Shown: in pieces, positions 1 through 7,225 of the stretch
Layout of the letters: the number at the start of each line of letters is the position of its first letter
Position numbering within the stretch: the first letter of the stretch is position 1
NCBI GenBank assembly: GCA_045578465.1
Contig: JAZNKJ010000042.1
Location: forward strand, 1-21,737
Direction of reading: 5' to 3'
Source: SIG454 sp045578465
Lineage (GTDB): Bacteria > Bacillota > Clostridia > Monoglobales > Monoglobaceae
Length of the DNA: 21,737 nt
Position numbers and translations under genes: made by a program
Notes under the pieces: model-generated
What the model saw: the letters and a program-made list of their open reading frames with translations, nothing else
The model's database searches: none
Told to the model about the DNA's origin: nothing

Positions 1-288
1 AATGGTGTTGCCCGGAGTTATATAACCTGCCGCAATCTTGGCAAGTCTTTTCTTCTCCTCAACATTCTTGTTTTTTCTTTCCTCTAAGGAAAGCTCGTAG
101 TTATTTTCTTCAATCGGTAACGCTCCTCCGTGAGTTCTCCGAAGAACCCCCTGAGCCTCAAGCTTTTCAAGGTCTCGTCTTACGGTCTCTTCCGTAACTC
201 CAAGCTCCGCGGAAAGTTTACTAACTCCCACAGCGCCCTCGGCTTTAAGCAATTCAGTTATTCGCATTTGTCTTTCAAGTGCAAACAT
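1..288 (-). CDS. DeoR-family transcriptional regulator (N-terminal part, cut by window edge)
   Basis: Ninety-six codons run from an ATG at 288 to the window edge, so only the N-terminal part is seen. A strong Shine-Dalgarno (TGGAGG) lies upstream of the ATG. The start MFALERQMRITELL, a winged helix-turn-helix over about residues 8-55 (VSKLSAELGVTEETVRRDL), and the following RRTHGGAL segment are hallmarks of DeoR-type repressors of sugar catabolism. The family's C-terminal half normally senses a phosphorylated sugar; that part is missing here. It is the last visible gene of the BMC operon, 40 bases after pduL, so it is probably co-transcribed and autoregulatory. A fucose- or rhamnose-derived phosphate is a reasonable guess for the effector, by context only. 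Confidence 0.9.
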   Translation of the reverse strand, partial: MFALERQMRITELLKAEGAVGVSKLSAELGVTEETVRRDLEKLEAQGVLRRTHGGALPIEENNYELSLEERKNKNVEEKKRLAKIAAGYITPGNTI

Positions 289-328
289 CCTATACCTCCA
301 CCATAACAAACTTTAACTTTTCCCTAAG

Positions 329-979
329 TTAATCTTTTATAATTTTAACAAGGTCGCCGTTTTTAAGTCCTGTTGAGTTTGCATCGTCTGTGTCGATATG
401 CATCTCAACATTAAAGTCGTCTCTTACTCTTACCTGAACATCATAAAACTTGGTTGGCTTAATGCCCTCAACCAAAACATCAACATAATCATTATCCTTT
501 ATGCCGTGTTTCTCTGCATAAGCAGGAGTTAAATGTATGTGTCTGTTGGCAATTATAACGCCCTCTTTTAAGTAAACACTTCCCTTAGGGCCAACAACTA
601 CCAATCTTTCAGAGCCTTCAACATTCCCTGATGGTCTTACAGGGGGGCTAACCTTTAAAACAAATGTATCGGTTTTTGAAATTTCCACCTGAGTGTTTTT
701 ACGAACAGGTCCCAAAACCCTGACATTTTCAATAGATTTAAGGGACGGGCCAACCAAGGTTACAACCTCGTTTGACGCAAATTCTCTGCCCATTAAAACC
801 TTCTTAACGGTAAGCTTGTAGCCCTTACCAAAAAGGGTTTCAAGGTCTTCCTGAGATAAATGAATATGTCTTTGGGAAACACCGATTTTAATCTCGCCGT
901 TTGCATCGGCAACTGCCTGATTTGTATCAGCAATCGCTTTTCTGACAGCGGCTTCAATCATTTTTTCATCATAAATCAT
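329..979 (-). CDS. pduL: Phosphate propanoyltransferase PduL (BMC-associated phosphotransacylase)
   Basis: This 216-residue protein converts propionyl-CoA and phosphate to propionyl-phosphate and CoA. It recycles CoA inside the microcompartment and makes a precursor for ATP synthesis by an acyl kinase, which is not in this window. The two PduL half-domains are seen, each with a metal-binding histidine motif: SQRHIHLS (His38, His40) and NRHIHLTPA (His147, His149); a further His194 lies in EMHIDTDDAN. The first 20 or so residues (MIYDEKMIEAAVRKAI) form an amphipathic helix before a short linker, the usual encapsulation peptide of BMC-type PduL. AGGGGT precedes the ATG. It follows the BMC-T gene by 15 bases and precedes the DeoR gene. 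Confidence 0.96.
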   Translation of the reverse strand: MIYDEKMIEAAVRKAIADTNQAVADANGEIKIGVSQRHIHLSQEDLETLFGKGYKLTVKKVLMGREFASNEVVTLVGPSLKSIENVRVLGPVRKNTQVEISKTDTFVLKVSPPVRPSGNVEGSERLVVVGPKGSVYLKEGVIIANRHIHLTPAYAEKHGIKDNDYVDVLVEGIKPTKFYDVQVRVRDDFNVEMHIDTDDANSTGLKNGDLVKIIKD

Positions 980-994
980 TTTTTACCCCTGCCT

Positions 995-1633
995 TTAAAA
1001 TTCAAAATATTTTCCAACTTCCCTGTGAGGACGAGGAATAACTGCTGTGCCGTAAATCTTTCCAAGGTGAGCCGCATTCTTTGCGCCTGCTTCAACAGCC
1101 GCCTTAACCGCTGACACCTGGCCCATTACAACCAAGGTTACAAGTCTTCCGCCTAAGCGTTTTTCAGTATGAATAATTCTGACATCTGCTGCCTTTGTCA
1201 TACTGTCAAGAGCCTCAACAGATGCAACGCATCCTGAGATTTCCAAAAGACCGAAAGCTTCATCCACATCCTTAATCTTTTCTTCAGGATAGTCCTTCAT
1301 TGTCTTTGGAAGACTCTTATTATATTTATCTCTGTTAACATCAAGAAGATATGCCATCTTTTCTGTGCCATTATCAGGGTTTGCAATAATATGAGAAACG
1401 ATAAATTTCCCCTCTGCTCTTGCATAAGCTTCCCCTGCTTCAACGGCAGACTTAACCGCTGACACGGACCCCTCAACCTTAACAATCATAACGAGAGGTG
1501 CGGGAACATCTTCTCTTATAGGTCTGTTTCTGTCAAAGGCGATAACCTTAACATCAGCTGTCTTTGCCATTATATCTGCGGCGCATACTGCTGTTGTAAA
1601 GCTATATACCTCTATCATTCCAAGTGCTTTCAC
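995..1633 (-). CDS. Tandem-domain BMC shell protein (BMC-T, pseudohexameric trimer)
   Basis: The protein has 212 residues and two canonical BMC domains, at about residues 1-87 (KALGMIEVYSFTTAVCAADI) and 125-212 (EAFGLLEISGCVASVEALDS). A roughly 35-residue linker rich in Lys, Asp and Glu joins them. Tandem-BMC proteins form trimers that take the place of a hexamer in the shell facet, often with a larger, gated pore. Domain 2 ends VIPRPHREV, like the two BMC-H proteins of this operon. Domain 1 has a longer loop (AFDRNRPIREDVPAP) in the pore-side region. Translation appears to begin at a GTG (1633-1631) preceded by AGAGGTG, five bases away; no upstream ATG fits. It is not PduT-like: there is no Cys at the pore position. 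Its exact subtype and pore cargo are unknown. Confidence 0.92.
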   Translation of the reverse strand: MKALGMIEVYSFTTAVCAADIMAKTADVKVIAFDRNRPIREDVPAPLVMIVKVEGSVSAVKSAVEAGEAYARAEGKFIVSHIIANPDNGTEKMAYLLDVNRDKYNKSLPKTMKDYPEEKIKDVDEAFGLLEISGCVASVEALDSMTKAADVRIIHTEKRLGGRLVTLVVMGQVSAVKAAVEAGAKNAAHLGKIYGTAVIPRPHREVGKYFEF

Positions 1634-1648
1634 TTTAACACCTCTTTA

Positions 1649-3037
1649 TTATACAATGTGTAATCCGTCAACTAAAACACAACGGCGCTGTCTTGTAAAT
1701 GAATGAGCCGCTGTTAAGCCCTCACCTGTCGGGCCTGCGATAGTAAAGGTTGTGTAACCTTCGCCACCTGCACCGATACCTGCATAAGACGGTGCATTCT
1801 TTACAAAGATTGTTGTTTCAACAGCCTTTGCAAAGCGTGTTAAATGATCAACATTCTTTGAGTGGATATGAGCGCTGTGGCGGTTGCCGTGTTCAGCTTT
1901 AACCGCAAGCTCAATCGCCTCATCAATATCCTTAACTCTTACGATGCCTAAAATTGGCATCATCATTTCAACTGATATGAAAGGATGATCCTTTGGAACT
2001 TCACAGATAATAAGTCTTGGGTCTGCGTTGATGCCGAGCTTTTCAAGGAAAAGTCTTGCGTCCTTACCAACCCATTCCTTCTTGATTGAGTATTTGCCAT
2101 CCTTGTTATTAAGAGCCAAATCTCTTAATCTGTCAACATCTGCGCCCTTTAATAAATATGCGCCGTTTTCTGTCATACTCTTAATAAGTCTGTCTGCAAC
2201 ACTGTCAATTACAAAGCATTCTTTTTCTGCAATACACGGAAGGTTATTGTCAAAGCTTGCGCCAGCAACGATATCCTTACCTGCTTTTTCAATGTCTGCT
2301 GTGTCGTCAACGATAACCGGTGGGTTTCCTGCGCCTGCGCCGATTGCTTTCTTTCCTGAGGATAAAAGCATCTTAACAACCCCAGGTCCGCCTGTTGCAA
2401 CAAGCATACGAACAATCGGAGATGTTACCATTTCATTAGAGGTTTCCATTGTTGGGTTATAAACTGAAACAACAAGATTTTCAGGTCCGCCTGCCTCTAA
2501 GATTGCGCGGTTAACAAGGTCAACTGCATAGTTTGCAACTCTCTTTGCGTTTGGATGAGGGTTAAATACAACTGCATTTCCCCCTGCGATCATACCCATT
2601 GAGTTACAGATAACAGTTTCACTTGGGTTTGTAGATGGTGTTATACTTCCGATAACCCCAAACGGTGCCATTTCAACTAATGTCATTCCGGCATCCCCTG
2701 TCATAACAGCAGGCTTTAAATCCTCTGTACCAGGAGTTTTGTTAGCAACTAACTGGTGCTTGATAATCTTATCGGAAACTCGTCCCATTCCTGTTTCCTC
2801 AACGCCCATTTCCGCCATAACAGCAGCTTCGGCAAGAGTATATTCTCTTATCTTCTGAATCATTTTCTCGCGCTGAGCAACAGAGTATTTCTTAAACTCA
2901 ACATAAGCCTTTGAAACCGCTTCAAGCGCTTCTGTCATTGTCGGGAAAACGCCTTTCTGGTGAGTCGCCGGAATGTTTGGCTTAATGCTCTTTATTACAT
3001 TTTCAACTATATCACTTATGTATTTTTCATCTATCAT
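1649..3037 (-). CDS. CoA-acylating aldehyde dehydrogenase (PduP/EutE family)
   Basis: This 462-residue enzyme oxidises propionaldehyde with CoA and NAD+ to propionyl-CoA and NADH, the oxidative arm of the aldehyde dismutation in the compartment lumen. The catalytic cysteine is Cys268 in the NNLPCIAEKE segment. The Rossmann-type core carries FGVIGSITPSTNP (about 126-138) and the family's C-terminal half. Residues 1-18 (MIDEKYISDIVENVIKSI) form an amphipathic helix followed by a Pro-rich linker, a typical N-terminal encapsulation peptide. The length matches PduP/EutE. It lies 11 bases after pduT with a good GAGGTGA ribosome site that overlaps the pduT stop region. Substrate preference for C3 over C2 aldehyde is inferred from the operon, not from residues. 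Confidence 0.95.
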   Translation of the reverse strand: MIDEKYISDIVENVIKSIKPNIPATHQKGVFPTMTEALEAVSKAYVEFKKYSVAQREKMIQKIREYTLAEAAVMAEMGVEETGMGRVSDKIIKHQLVANKTPGTEDLKPAVMTGDAGMTLVEMAPFGVIGSITPSTNPSETVICNSMGMIAGGNAVVFNPHPNAKRVANYAVDLVNRAILEAGGPENLVVSVYNPTMETSNEMVTSPIVRMLVATGGPGVVKMLLSSGKKAIGAGAGNPPVIVDDTADIEKAGKDIVAGASFDNNLPCIAEKECFVIDSVADRLIKSMTENGAYLLKGADVDRLRDLALNNKDGKYSIKKEWVGKDARLFLEKLGINADPRLIICEVPKDHPFISVEMMMPILGIVRVKDIDEAIELAVKAEHGNRHSAHIHSKNVDHLTRFAKAVETTIFVKNAPSYAGIGAGGEGYTTFTIAGPTGEGLTAAHSFTRQRRCVLVDGLHIV

Positions 3038-3048
3038 TTTGATTCACC

Positions 3049-3597
3049 TCACACAATAGTCTTCCATAATTTTTCGTCGGGGTTTGCAATAACAGAGCTG
3101 TCTAAGAACATTCCGCCATCCCCTAATGCTTTTTCCGCTGAGCGGATTGCCGCTTCAACCGCCGCAACCTCGCCGCTAAGGAACATATACGATTTACCGC
3201 ACATACCCCTCGCAATTCGAAGCTCTATAAGGTCAACAAGTGCCGTCTTTGCCGCCGCATCGGCCGCAACGATAATTGATGCCGCTGAATAGGTTTCCGC
3301 AATTCCAAGAGCCCGTTTATTATCTATCTCCGCCGTGCCGTAGATGGCAGGGAACAAAGATTCGTGTGGATTTCCCAGAACAAAGCTGTCAATAAGCTTT
3401 TCGCCGTTCTGAGTTTTTGCAGCTTCAATAGCCGACTTAACCGCGCTTAATTCTCCTGAAAAAAGTGCAATATATTTACCGGGACAAACTACCTGTGCCT
3501 CAATAATCTCTACCTGAGCGGTCTTTGCCACAGTATCGGCAGCCCTAACACCGGCTGAAACTGTTGTATATTCAATCATTCCAAGTGCCTTGCCCAT
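3049..3597 (-). CDS. pduT: PduT-like tandem BMC shell protein with candidate pore Fe-S cysteines
   Basis: There are 182 residues in two BMC domains (about 1-90 and 93-182). Domain 1 has Cys38 in VCPGKY, the same residue number as the cysteine known in Salmonella PduT to bind a 4Fe-4S cluster at the three-fold axis. Domain 2 has Cys133 in RGMCGKS at the equivalent position, so both domains could present cysteines near the pore. The known role of the family is a shell trimer that may pass electrons or iron-sulfur clusters across the shell, in partnership with PduS. The pduS stop codon lies just ahead of this ATG, so the two genes are adjacent and probably translationally linked. That supports a PduS-PduT pair. 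Confidence 0.93.
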   Translation of the reverse strand: MGKALGMIEYTTVSAGVRAADTVAKTAQVEIIEAQVVCPGKYIALFSGELSAVKSAIEAAKTQNGEKLIDSFVLGNPHESLFPAIYGTAEIDNKRALGIAETYSAASIIVAADAAAKTALVDLIELRIARGMCGKSYMFLSGEVAAVEAAIRSAEKALGDGGMFLDSSVIANPDEKLWKTIV

Positions 3598-3599
3598 AA

Positions 3600-4928
3600 T
3601 CAGTTCGTCCTTTCAATTTTAATATATGTTTTTGTAATCTCGCCAACTTTTCCGTCTATTGATGCGTGGATGTCTGCCCCAAGCTTATCGCCTGTTGATG
3701 CAATAAGCTGACCTTTAACCACGCTGTCTCCCTCTTTAACCACTGGCTTTGCGGGAGCGCCGATATGCTGGCTAAGCATAATTTTCACTTTTTTAGCGTC
3801 TATCTCCATATCGTTTATAGGAGATGAAACATCATATTTCTTAATGCCAAGTCTTGTTATAAGCCTATCCATAGGAACTCGCCTGTAATTCCTAGCCGGA
3901 CTTACCTTTCCTTGCTTTGGCATATCCTTTAAATCAGGCTTACCTTTAAGCTCTGTTTTAAATTCGTTGATAATCGTTCTCGGAGATAGCATCTGACCGC
4001 AGGAATACATTTCACACAGTCCGCAATCCGAGCAATATAGTGCACCTGTGAAAATCCTTATATCTCTTGTATCTCCGTTTGATGCCGCATTCATAATTGC
4101 GTGTGGCTCGATTGGATGTCCCAAAAGATTTCTCGGACACAAATCCGTGCACATTCTGCACTGGCAACAAGCACTTTGCACTCTTTTTAATGCAACTCTT
4201 GTCTTTGCCGTCTTTTTAAGCACAACCGGATGGTCTTTCGGGAAGACCAATACGGCGTTTGTGGTTTTTGTTACCACATCATAAGGACTTGCAATTTTGC
4301 CGGTCATAACACCGCCGTTTATGTAAACGCTGTCCTTAACCGTCTCTCCTCCTGCAAGGGCGACAAGCTCTTTAAGAGTCATCCCGAGAGGAGCTTTGAA
4401 TGTCTGAGGCTTTTTAACCTCGCCTGAGATTGTAACAAGCTTTGTTGTTACGCTTTCATTCTTCTTTATAGCATAGTATGCGTTAAGCATTGTTTCAACA
4501 TTATAAACAATAACGCCAACGGAAATCGGAATCTGCCCCGGTGGAGTAACTCTGCCTGTTGCTTCATAAATTAAAACAACCTCGTCTCCTGCGGGATATG
4601 TTTCAGGAAGCTTCTTTATGCTCATCCCCTCAAACTCAGAGATACAGCCCTCTACTGCCATAACTGCATCCTTATAGGAATCCTTAACGGCAATAATTGC
4701 TTCCTTGGCACCAACAGCCTTCTTTGCCTCGTTTAAGGCATAAAGAATCTCTGCCGCATAGCTTGCAAGTGTCTGTCTGTGAACCCTGAAAAGAGGCTCA
4801 CACTCAGCACAGTTCAGTATGACGATGTCTGCTTTTTCATTAAGCTTGGCATAGGACGGAAAACCTGCCCCACCTGCGCCAACAACACCGTGTTTTTTTA
4901 GAATTTCGGCTAGTGCTGTAATTTCCAT
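3600..4928 (-). CDS. pduS: PduS/RnfC-like flavo-iron-sulfur electron-transfer protein
   Basis: This 442-residue protein resembles PduS and RnfC. A glycine-rich flavin/NADH-binding N-terminus (GVVGAGGAGFPSYAKL, about 14-29) is followed by a SLBB-like region and then two 4Fe-4S motifs: CCQCRMCTDLCP (Cys254-264) and CSDCGLCEMYSC (Cys299-310). The last cysteine of the second motif is followed by Gly rather than Pro. A lipoyl/barrel-sandwich-like end follows. In B12-dependent Pdu systems PduS is a cobalamin reductase that works with PduT. No B12 enzyme is present here, so the protein must serve another sink, perhaps activase reduction or NADH re-oxidation (inference). AGAGGG lies upstream of the ATG. 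It sits between the BMC-P gene and pduT. Confidence 0.93.
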   Translation of the reverse strand: MEITALAEILKKHGVVGAGGAGFPSYAKLNEKADIVILNCAECEPLFRVHRQTLASYAAEILYALNEAKKAVGAKEAIIAVKDSYKDAVMAVEGCISEFEGMSIKKLPETYPAGDEVVLIYEATGRVTPPGQIPISVGVIVYNVETMLNAYYAIKKNESVTTKLVTISGEVKKPQTFKAPLGMTLKELVALAGGETVKDSVYINGGVMTGKIASPYDVVTKTTNAVLVFPKDHPVVLKKTAKTRVALKRVQSACCQCRMCTDLCPRNLLGHPIEPHAIMNAASNGDTRDIRIFTGALYCSDCGLCEMYSCGQMLSPRTIINEFKTELKGKPDLKDMPKQGKVSPARNYRRVPMDRLITRLGIKKYDVSSPINDMEIDAKKVKIMLSQHIGAPAKPVVKEGDSVVKGQLIASTGDKLGADIHASIDGKVGEITKTYIKIERTN

Positions 4929-4973
4929 AAAATATAACCCTCTATAAATGTCTTCAATACTTAAAGTCTACTA

Positions 4974-5225
4974 TTAATTTTCTTCGTCAACAATACCTAC
5001 TATTGCAGCGTCAATAGGAGCCATCTCCATCTGACCCTGATTTATACGAGCTGCGCTGCCAAATGCAACAAGCACCTTTTCTCCGATACCTGCGCCAACA
5101 TGGTCAACAGCAATCATTGGCTTTATCTCTTTATCGAGAGGCTCAACGATTAAAAATTTGTTTCCAACAAGTTCTTCAACTTTTCTTGTGGATACGATAC
5201 TACCGGTAACCTTACCTACTATCAT
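4974..5225 (-). CDS. BMC-P pentameric vertex protein (EutN/CcmL family)
   Basis: An 83-residue EutN/CcmL domain. The start MIVGKVTGSIVSTRKVEEL and the central KPMIAVDHVGAGIGEKVLVAFGSAAR region (part quoted as VDHVGAGIGEKVLVAFGS) are typical. Such proteins form pentamers that close the vertices of the polyhedral shell, and only about 12 pentamers are needed per compartment. In-frame ATGs also occur at 5243 and 5234. I chose 5225 because AAAGGA sits nine bases ahead of it and because the protein then begins exactly where family members do; the 5243 ATG lacks a good ribosome site. It is the only BMC-P gene in the window. A perfect hairpin at 5249-5279 separates it from the upstream hexamer gene. 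Confidence 0.93.
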   Translation of the reverse strand: MIVGKVTGSIVSTRKVEELVGNKFLIVEPLDKEIKPMIAVDHVGAGIGEKVLVAFGSAARINQGQMEMAPIDAAIVGIVDEEN

Positions 5226-5248
5226 TACACTCATTCCTTTCATAAGTT

Positions 5249-5279
5249 TGGCTGAAATGCCGTTATGGCATTTCAGCCA
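5249..5279 (-). promoter_or_regulatory. Perfect 13-bp intra-operon hairpin between BMC-H and BMC-P genes
   Basis: TGGCTGAAATGCC and its exact reverse complement enclose a five-base loop. On the transcribed (minus) strand no run of T follows the stem; AACTTATGAAAGG follows instead. It is therefore not a standard rho-independent terminator. It begins 33 bases after the stop of the extended BMC-H and ends just before the BMC-P ribosome site. A role as an RNA-stability or processing element, or as a partial attenuator that keeps pentamer expression low, is inferred from its position. Confidence 0.75.
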
Positions 5280-5311
5280 TCAACAGCGGAATTAATCCAA
5301 TACTGTTATTC

Positions 5312-5716
5312 TTATTTTATTGCAGGAAGAATCTTCTCAACATCGCTATGTGGTCTTGGGATTACATGTGTAGCTATAATCTCACCGAGTCTTGTAGCAG
5401 ATGCGCCGCCAGCTTCAACAGCTGCCTTAACAGCACCAACATCGCCTCTAACCATAACGCTTACGAGACCTGAACCAATCTTCTCTGTTCCAACTAATTC
5501 AACATTTGCTGCTTTAAGCATAGCATCTGCTGCTTCGATAGCTGCAACTAAGCCTCTTGTTTCAATCATTCCTAAAGCTTCCTTCTGAGTCATCTTGATT
5601 TCCTCCTTCTTAGTTTCTTTTTTAATTTCATTAATTTCTTCTTTAACCACAACTTCTGCTTCTACCGCAGGCTTAACCTTTGGAGCATAAGTTGTTTCTG
5701 TTTTTTTCTCAGCCAT
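5312..5716 (-). CDS. BMC-H hexameric shell protein with 41-residue charged N-terminal extension
   Basis: Read from ATG 5716 this is a 134-residue protein. Residues 42-134 form a canonical PduA/EutM-type BMC-H (ALGMIETRGLVAAIEAADAM, pore loop KIGSG, end VIPRPHSDVEKIL). By my alignment it is about 85% identical to the BMC-H encoded just upstream at 5729-6004, so the pair looks like a tandem duplication. Residues 1-41 are rich in Lys and Glu (KKTETTY, EEINEIKKETKKEEIK) and are probably disordered or helical. AGGTGA lies five bases ahead of ATG 5716. A second, stronger ribosome site (AAGGAGGA, 5608-5601) precedes an in-frame ATG at 5593, which would give a normal 93-residue BMC-H. Both forms may be made. 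The gene follows the first BMC-H by 12 bases. Confidence 0.9.
   Translation of the reverse strand: MAEKKTETTYAPKVKPAVEAEVVVKEEINEIKKETKKEEIKMTQKEALGMIETRGLVAAIEAADAMLKAANVELVGTEKIGSGLVSVMVRGDVGAVKAAVEAGGASATRLGEIIATHVIPRPHSDVEKILPAIK
5591..5608 (-). promoter_or_regulatory. Internal ribosome binding site and second start in the extended BMC-H gene
   Basis: AAGGAGGA at 5608-5601 is followed by seven bases and an in-frame ATG at 5593-5591, which encodes MTQKEALGMIETRG, the normal start of a BMC-H. In the long reading frame the same bases encode KKEEIK. This is a better Shine-Dalgarno than the one in front of the first ATG, so a short 93-residue product is expected as the main or a second product. 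Confidence 0.75.
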
Positions 5717-5728
5717 TTAGATCACCTA

Positions 5729-6004
5729 CTAAAATTTAGGCAAAATCTTCTCAACATCGCTGTGTGGTCTTGGGATTACATGAGAAGCTACTAATTCGCC
5801 GAGCTTTGTTGCAGATGTAGCGCCAACTTCAACAGCTGCTTTAACTGCGCCAACATCGCCTCTTACCATAACGCTTACGAGTCCAGAACCGATTTTCTCA
5901 GTTCCGATTAAAGCAACCTCTGCTGCTTTAACCATTGCGTCTGCAGCCTCGATTGCTGCAACTAAACCTCTTGTTTCGATCATACCTAATGCTTCTTGTG
6001 CCAT
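5729..6004 (-). CDS. BMC-H hexameric shell protein (PduA/EutM type)
   Basis: A 91-residue single BMC domain (pfam BMC) of canonical length, starting MAQEALGMIETRGLVAAIEA and ending HVIPRPHSDVEKILPKF. The pore loop KIGSG is the same as in PduA and EutM, whose narrow hydrophilic pores pass small alcohols and limit escape of aldehydes. It is expected to be the main facet tile of the shell. A strong AAGGAGGATAT ribosome site precedes the ATG, fitting high expression. The following gene is its near-duplicate with an N-terminal extension. It starts 24 bases after the alcohol dehydrogenase gene. Confidence 0.97.
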   Translation of the reverse strand: MAQEALGMIETRGLVAAIEAADAMVKAAEVALIGTEKIGSGLVSVMVRGDVGAVKAAVEVGATSATKLGELVASHVIPRPHSDVEKILPKF

Positions 6005-6028
6005 TTTTTATATCCTCCTTAAAAATAA

Positions 6029-7225
6029 TTAATTAATAATTGCAATTTTTAATCCTGTCATAGCAAGATTTGTTTTATAAGCTTCGTCTATATCCTCAAG
6101 CTTGTACTTATGTGTAATAAGTTTTTCAAGCGGAAGTCCGATTCCTTTTGCTCTCTTTAAGAAATCAAAGGTTGTTGCATAGTCTCTTAATGTGTAAACC
6201 CAAGAGCCAACAAGTGTGATTTCCTTTGAACAAAGGTCAAAGTGTGGGTTGATTGTTGCATCGCCGCCGTTTATGAAGAAACCAAGCTCGCAAAGGCCGC
6301 CGCCGTCTCTTATAAACTTATAGATGTTGCTGTGAGCAACCGGTGAGCCTGTGCACTGGAATGCAAAGTCAGCGAGATATCCGCCGAAAGCTTCCTTAAC
6401 CGCACCAGCGAGTTCTTCAATTCCCTTATGGTTTTTGAAGTTAACTGTTTTTGTTGCGCCCATTTCCTTAGCGAATTCAAGACGCTTTTCTTCACCGTCA
6501 ATTGCAACGATGTTTTCAATACCCATTGTTCTGAGCACTGCAATACAGATAAGACCGATAGGGCCGCAACCCTGAACAGCCACTCTGCTGTTAAATCTTA
6601 ATATACCTGTTGTCTTAGCTCTTTCAACTGCGTGGATTAAAACCGCGCAAGGCTCGATTAAGATTCTCATATCGAGGTCTAAATCGCTTACATTAAATAC
6701 TGTTGAGCCTTTTCTTATTACGATATAATCTCCGAACCAACCATTTAAGTGAGTGTCGTCATCCGGGATAAGACCGTAAATATCGCCGCCGCCAACATTC
6801 TGCTTATTGAGGTCATACATTGTTATATCAGGATTGTCTTTAAAGATCATACAGGTTACAACCTTGTCGCCAATGCCGAGAGGCTTGCCTGCGCTGTCTT
6901 TTTTAACATTCTTACCGATTTTAACAATCTCACCTGTTCCTTCATGTCCTAAAACGAGAGGAATTAAGCCGAATGGGTCGCGCTTATATTCGTGAGCATC
7001 TGTTCCGCAAATACCGCAGCCTTCAACCTTAACCAAGATTTCGTCATCCCCGATTTCAGGGATTGGATATTCCTTGATTTCGAATTTTTCAAGGCCTGTG
7101 AGCATTGCAACACGGCTTGTTTTTGGAATTTCTCCGCTTCTAGCTGGAGCTGAGCTTCCAACCGTTGCTCCGTCCATACCGGCGAGAACCTGCTTAACAA
7201 TCTGTTCTATTTGTTCTGAATTCAT
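6029..7225 (-). CDS. Zinc-dependent medium-chain alcohol dehydrogenase with encapsulation peptide
   Basis: This 398-residue MDR-family enzyme probably reduces propionaldehyde to propanol and/or lactaldehyde to 1,2-propanediol, regenerating NAD+ in the lumen. Residues 1-18 (MNSEQIEQIVKQVLAGMDG region) form an amphipathic targeting helix. A Ser/Ala/Pro linker follows to about residue 35, so the true enzyme is about 360 residues. Catalytic-zinc motifs are GCGICGTD (Cys73), GHE (His94-Glu95) and EPC (191-193). The Rossmann motif is GCGPIG (219-224), with Asp243 at the end of strand 2 suggesting NAD(H). The four clustered cysteines of the structural zinc site are absent. This differs from the iron-dependent PduQ of B12-type Pdu loci. 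Its ATG overlaps the stop of the preceding gene (ATGA), so translation is coupled. Confidence 0.92.
   Translation of the reverse strand: MNSEQIEQIVKQVLAGMDGATVGSSAPARSGEIPKTSRVAMLTGLEKFEIKEYPIPEIGDDEILVKVEGCGICGTDAHEYKRDPFGLIPLVLGHEGTGEIVKIGKNVKKDSAGKPLGIGDKVVTCMIFKDNPDITMYDLNKQNVGGGDIYGLIPDDDTHLNGWFGDYIVIRKGSTVFNVSDLDLDMRILIEPCAVLIHAVERAKTTGILRFNSRVAVQGCGPIGLICIAVLRTMGIENIVAIDGEEKRLEFAKEMGATKTVNFKNHKGIEELAGAVKEAFGGYLADFAFQCTGSPVAHSNIYKFIRDGGGLCELGFFINGGDATINPHFDLCSKEITLVGSWVYTLRDYATTFDFLKRAKGIGLPLEKLITHKYKLEDIDEAYKTNLAMTGLKIAIIN

Noticed and set aside
313..332. Short inverted repeat TTAACTT-6-AAGTTAA after pduL
   Set aside because: Seven AT-rich pairs and no T run; too weak to call a terminator, and the DeoR gene follows closely.
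5312..6004. Tandem near-identical BMC-H genes as a possible assembly error
   Set aside because: The two copies differ at about 13 residues across the domain and by the N-terminal extension, and tandem BMC-H paralogues are common in such operons.
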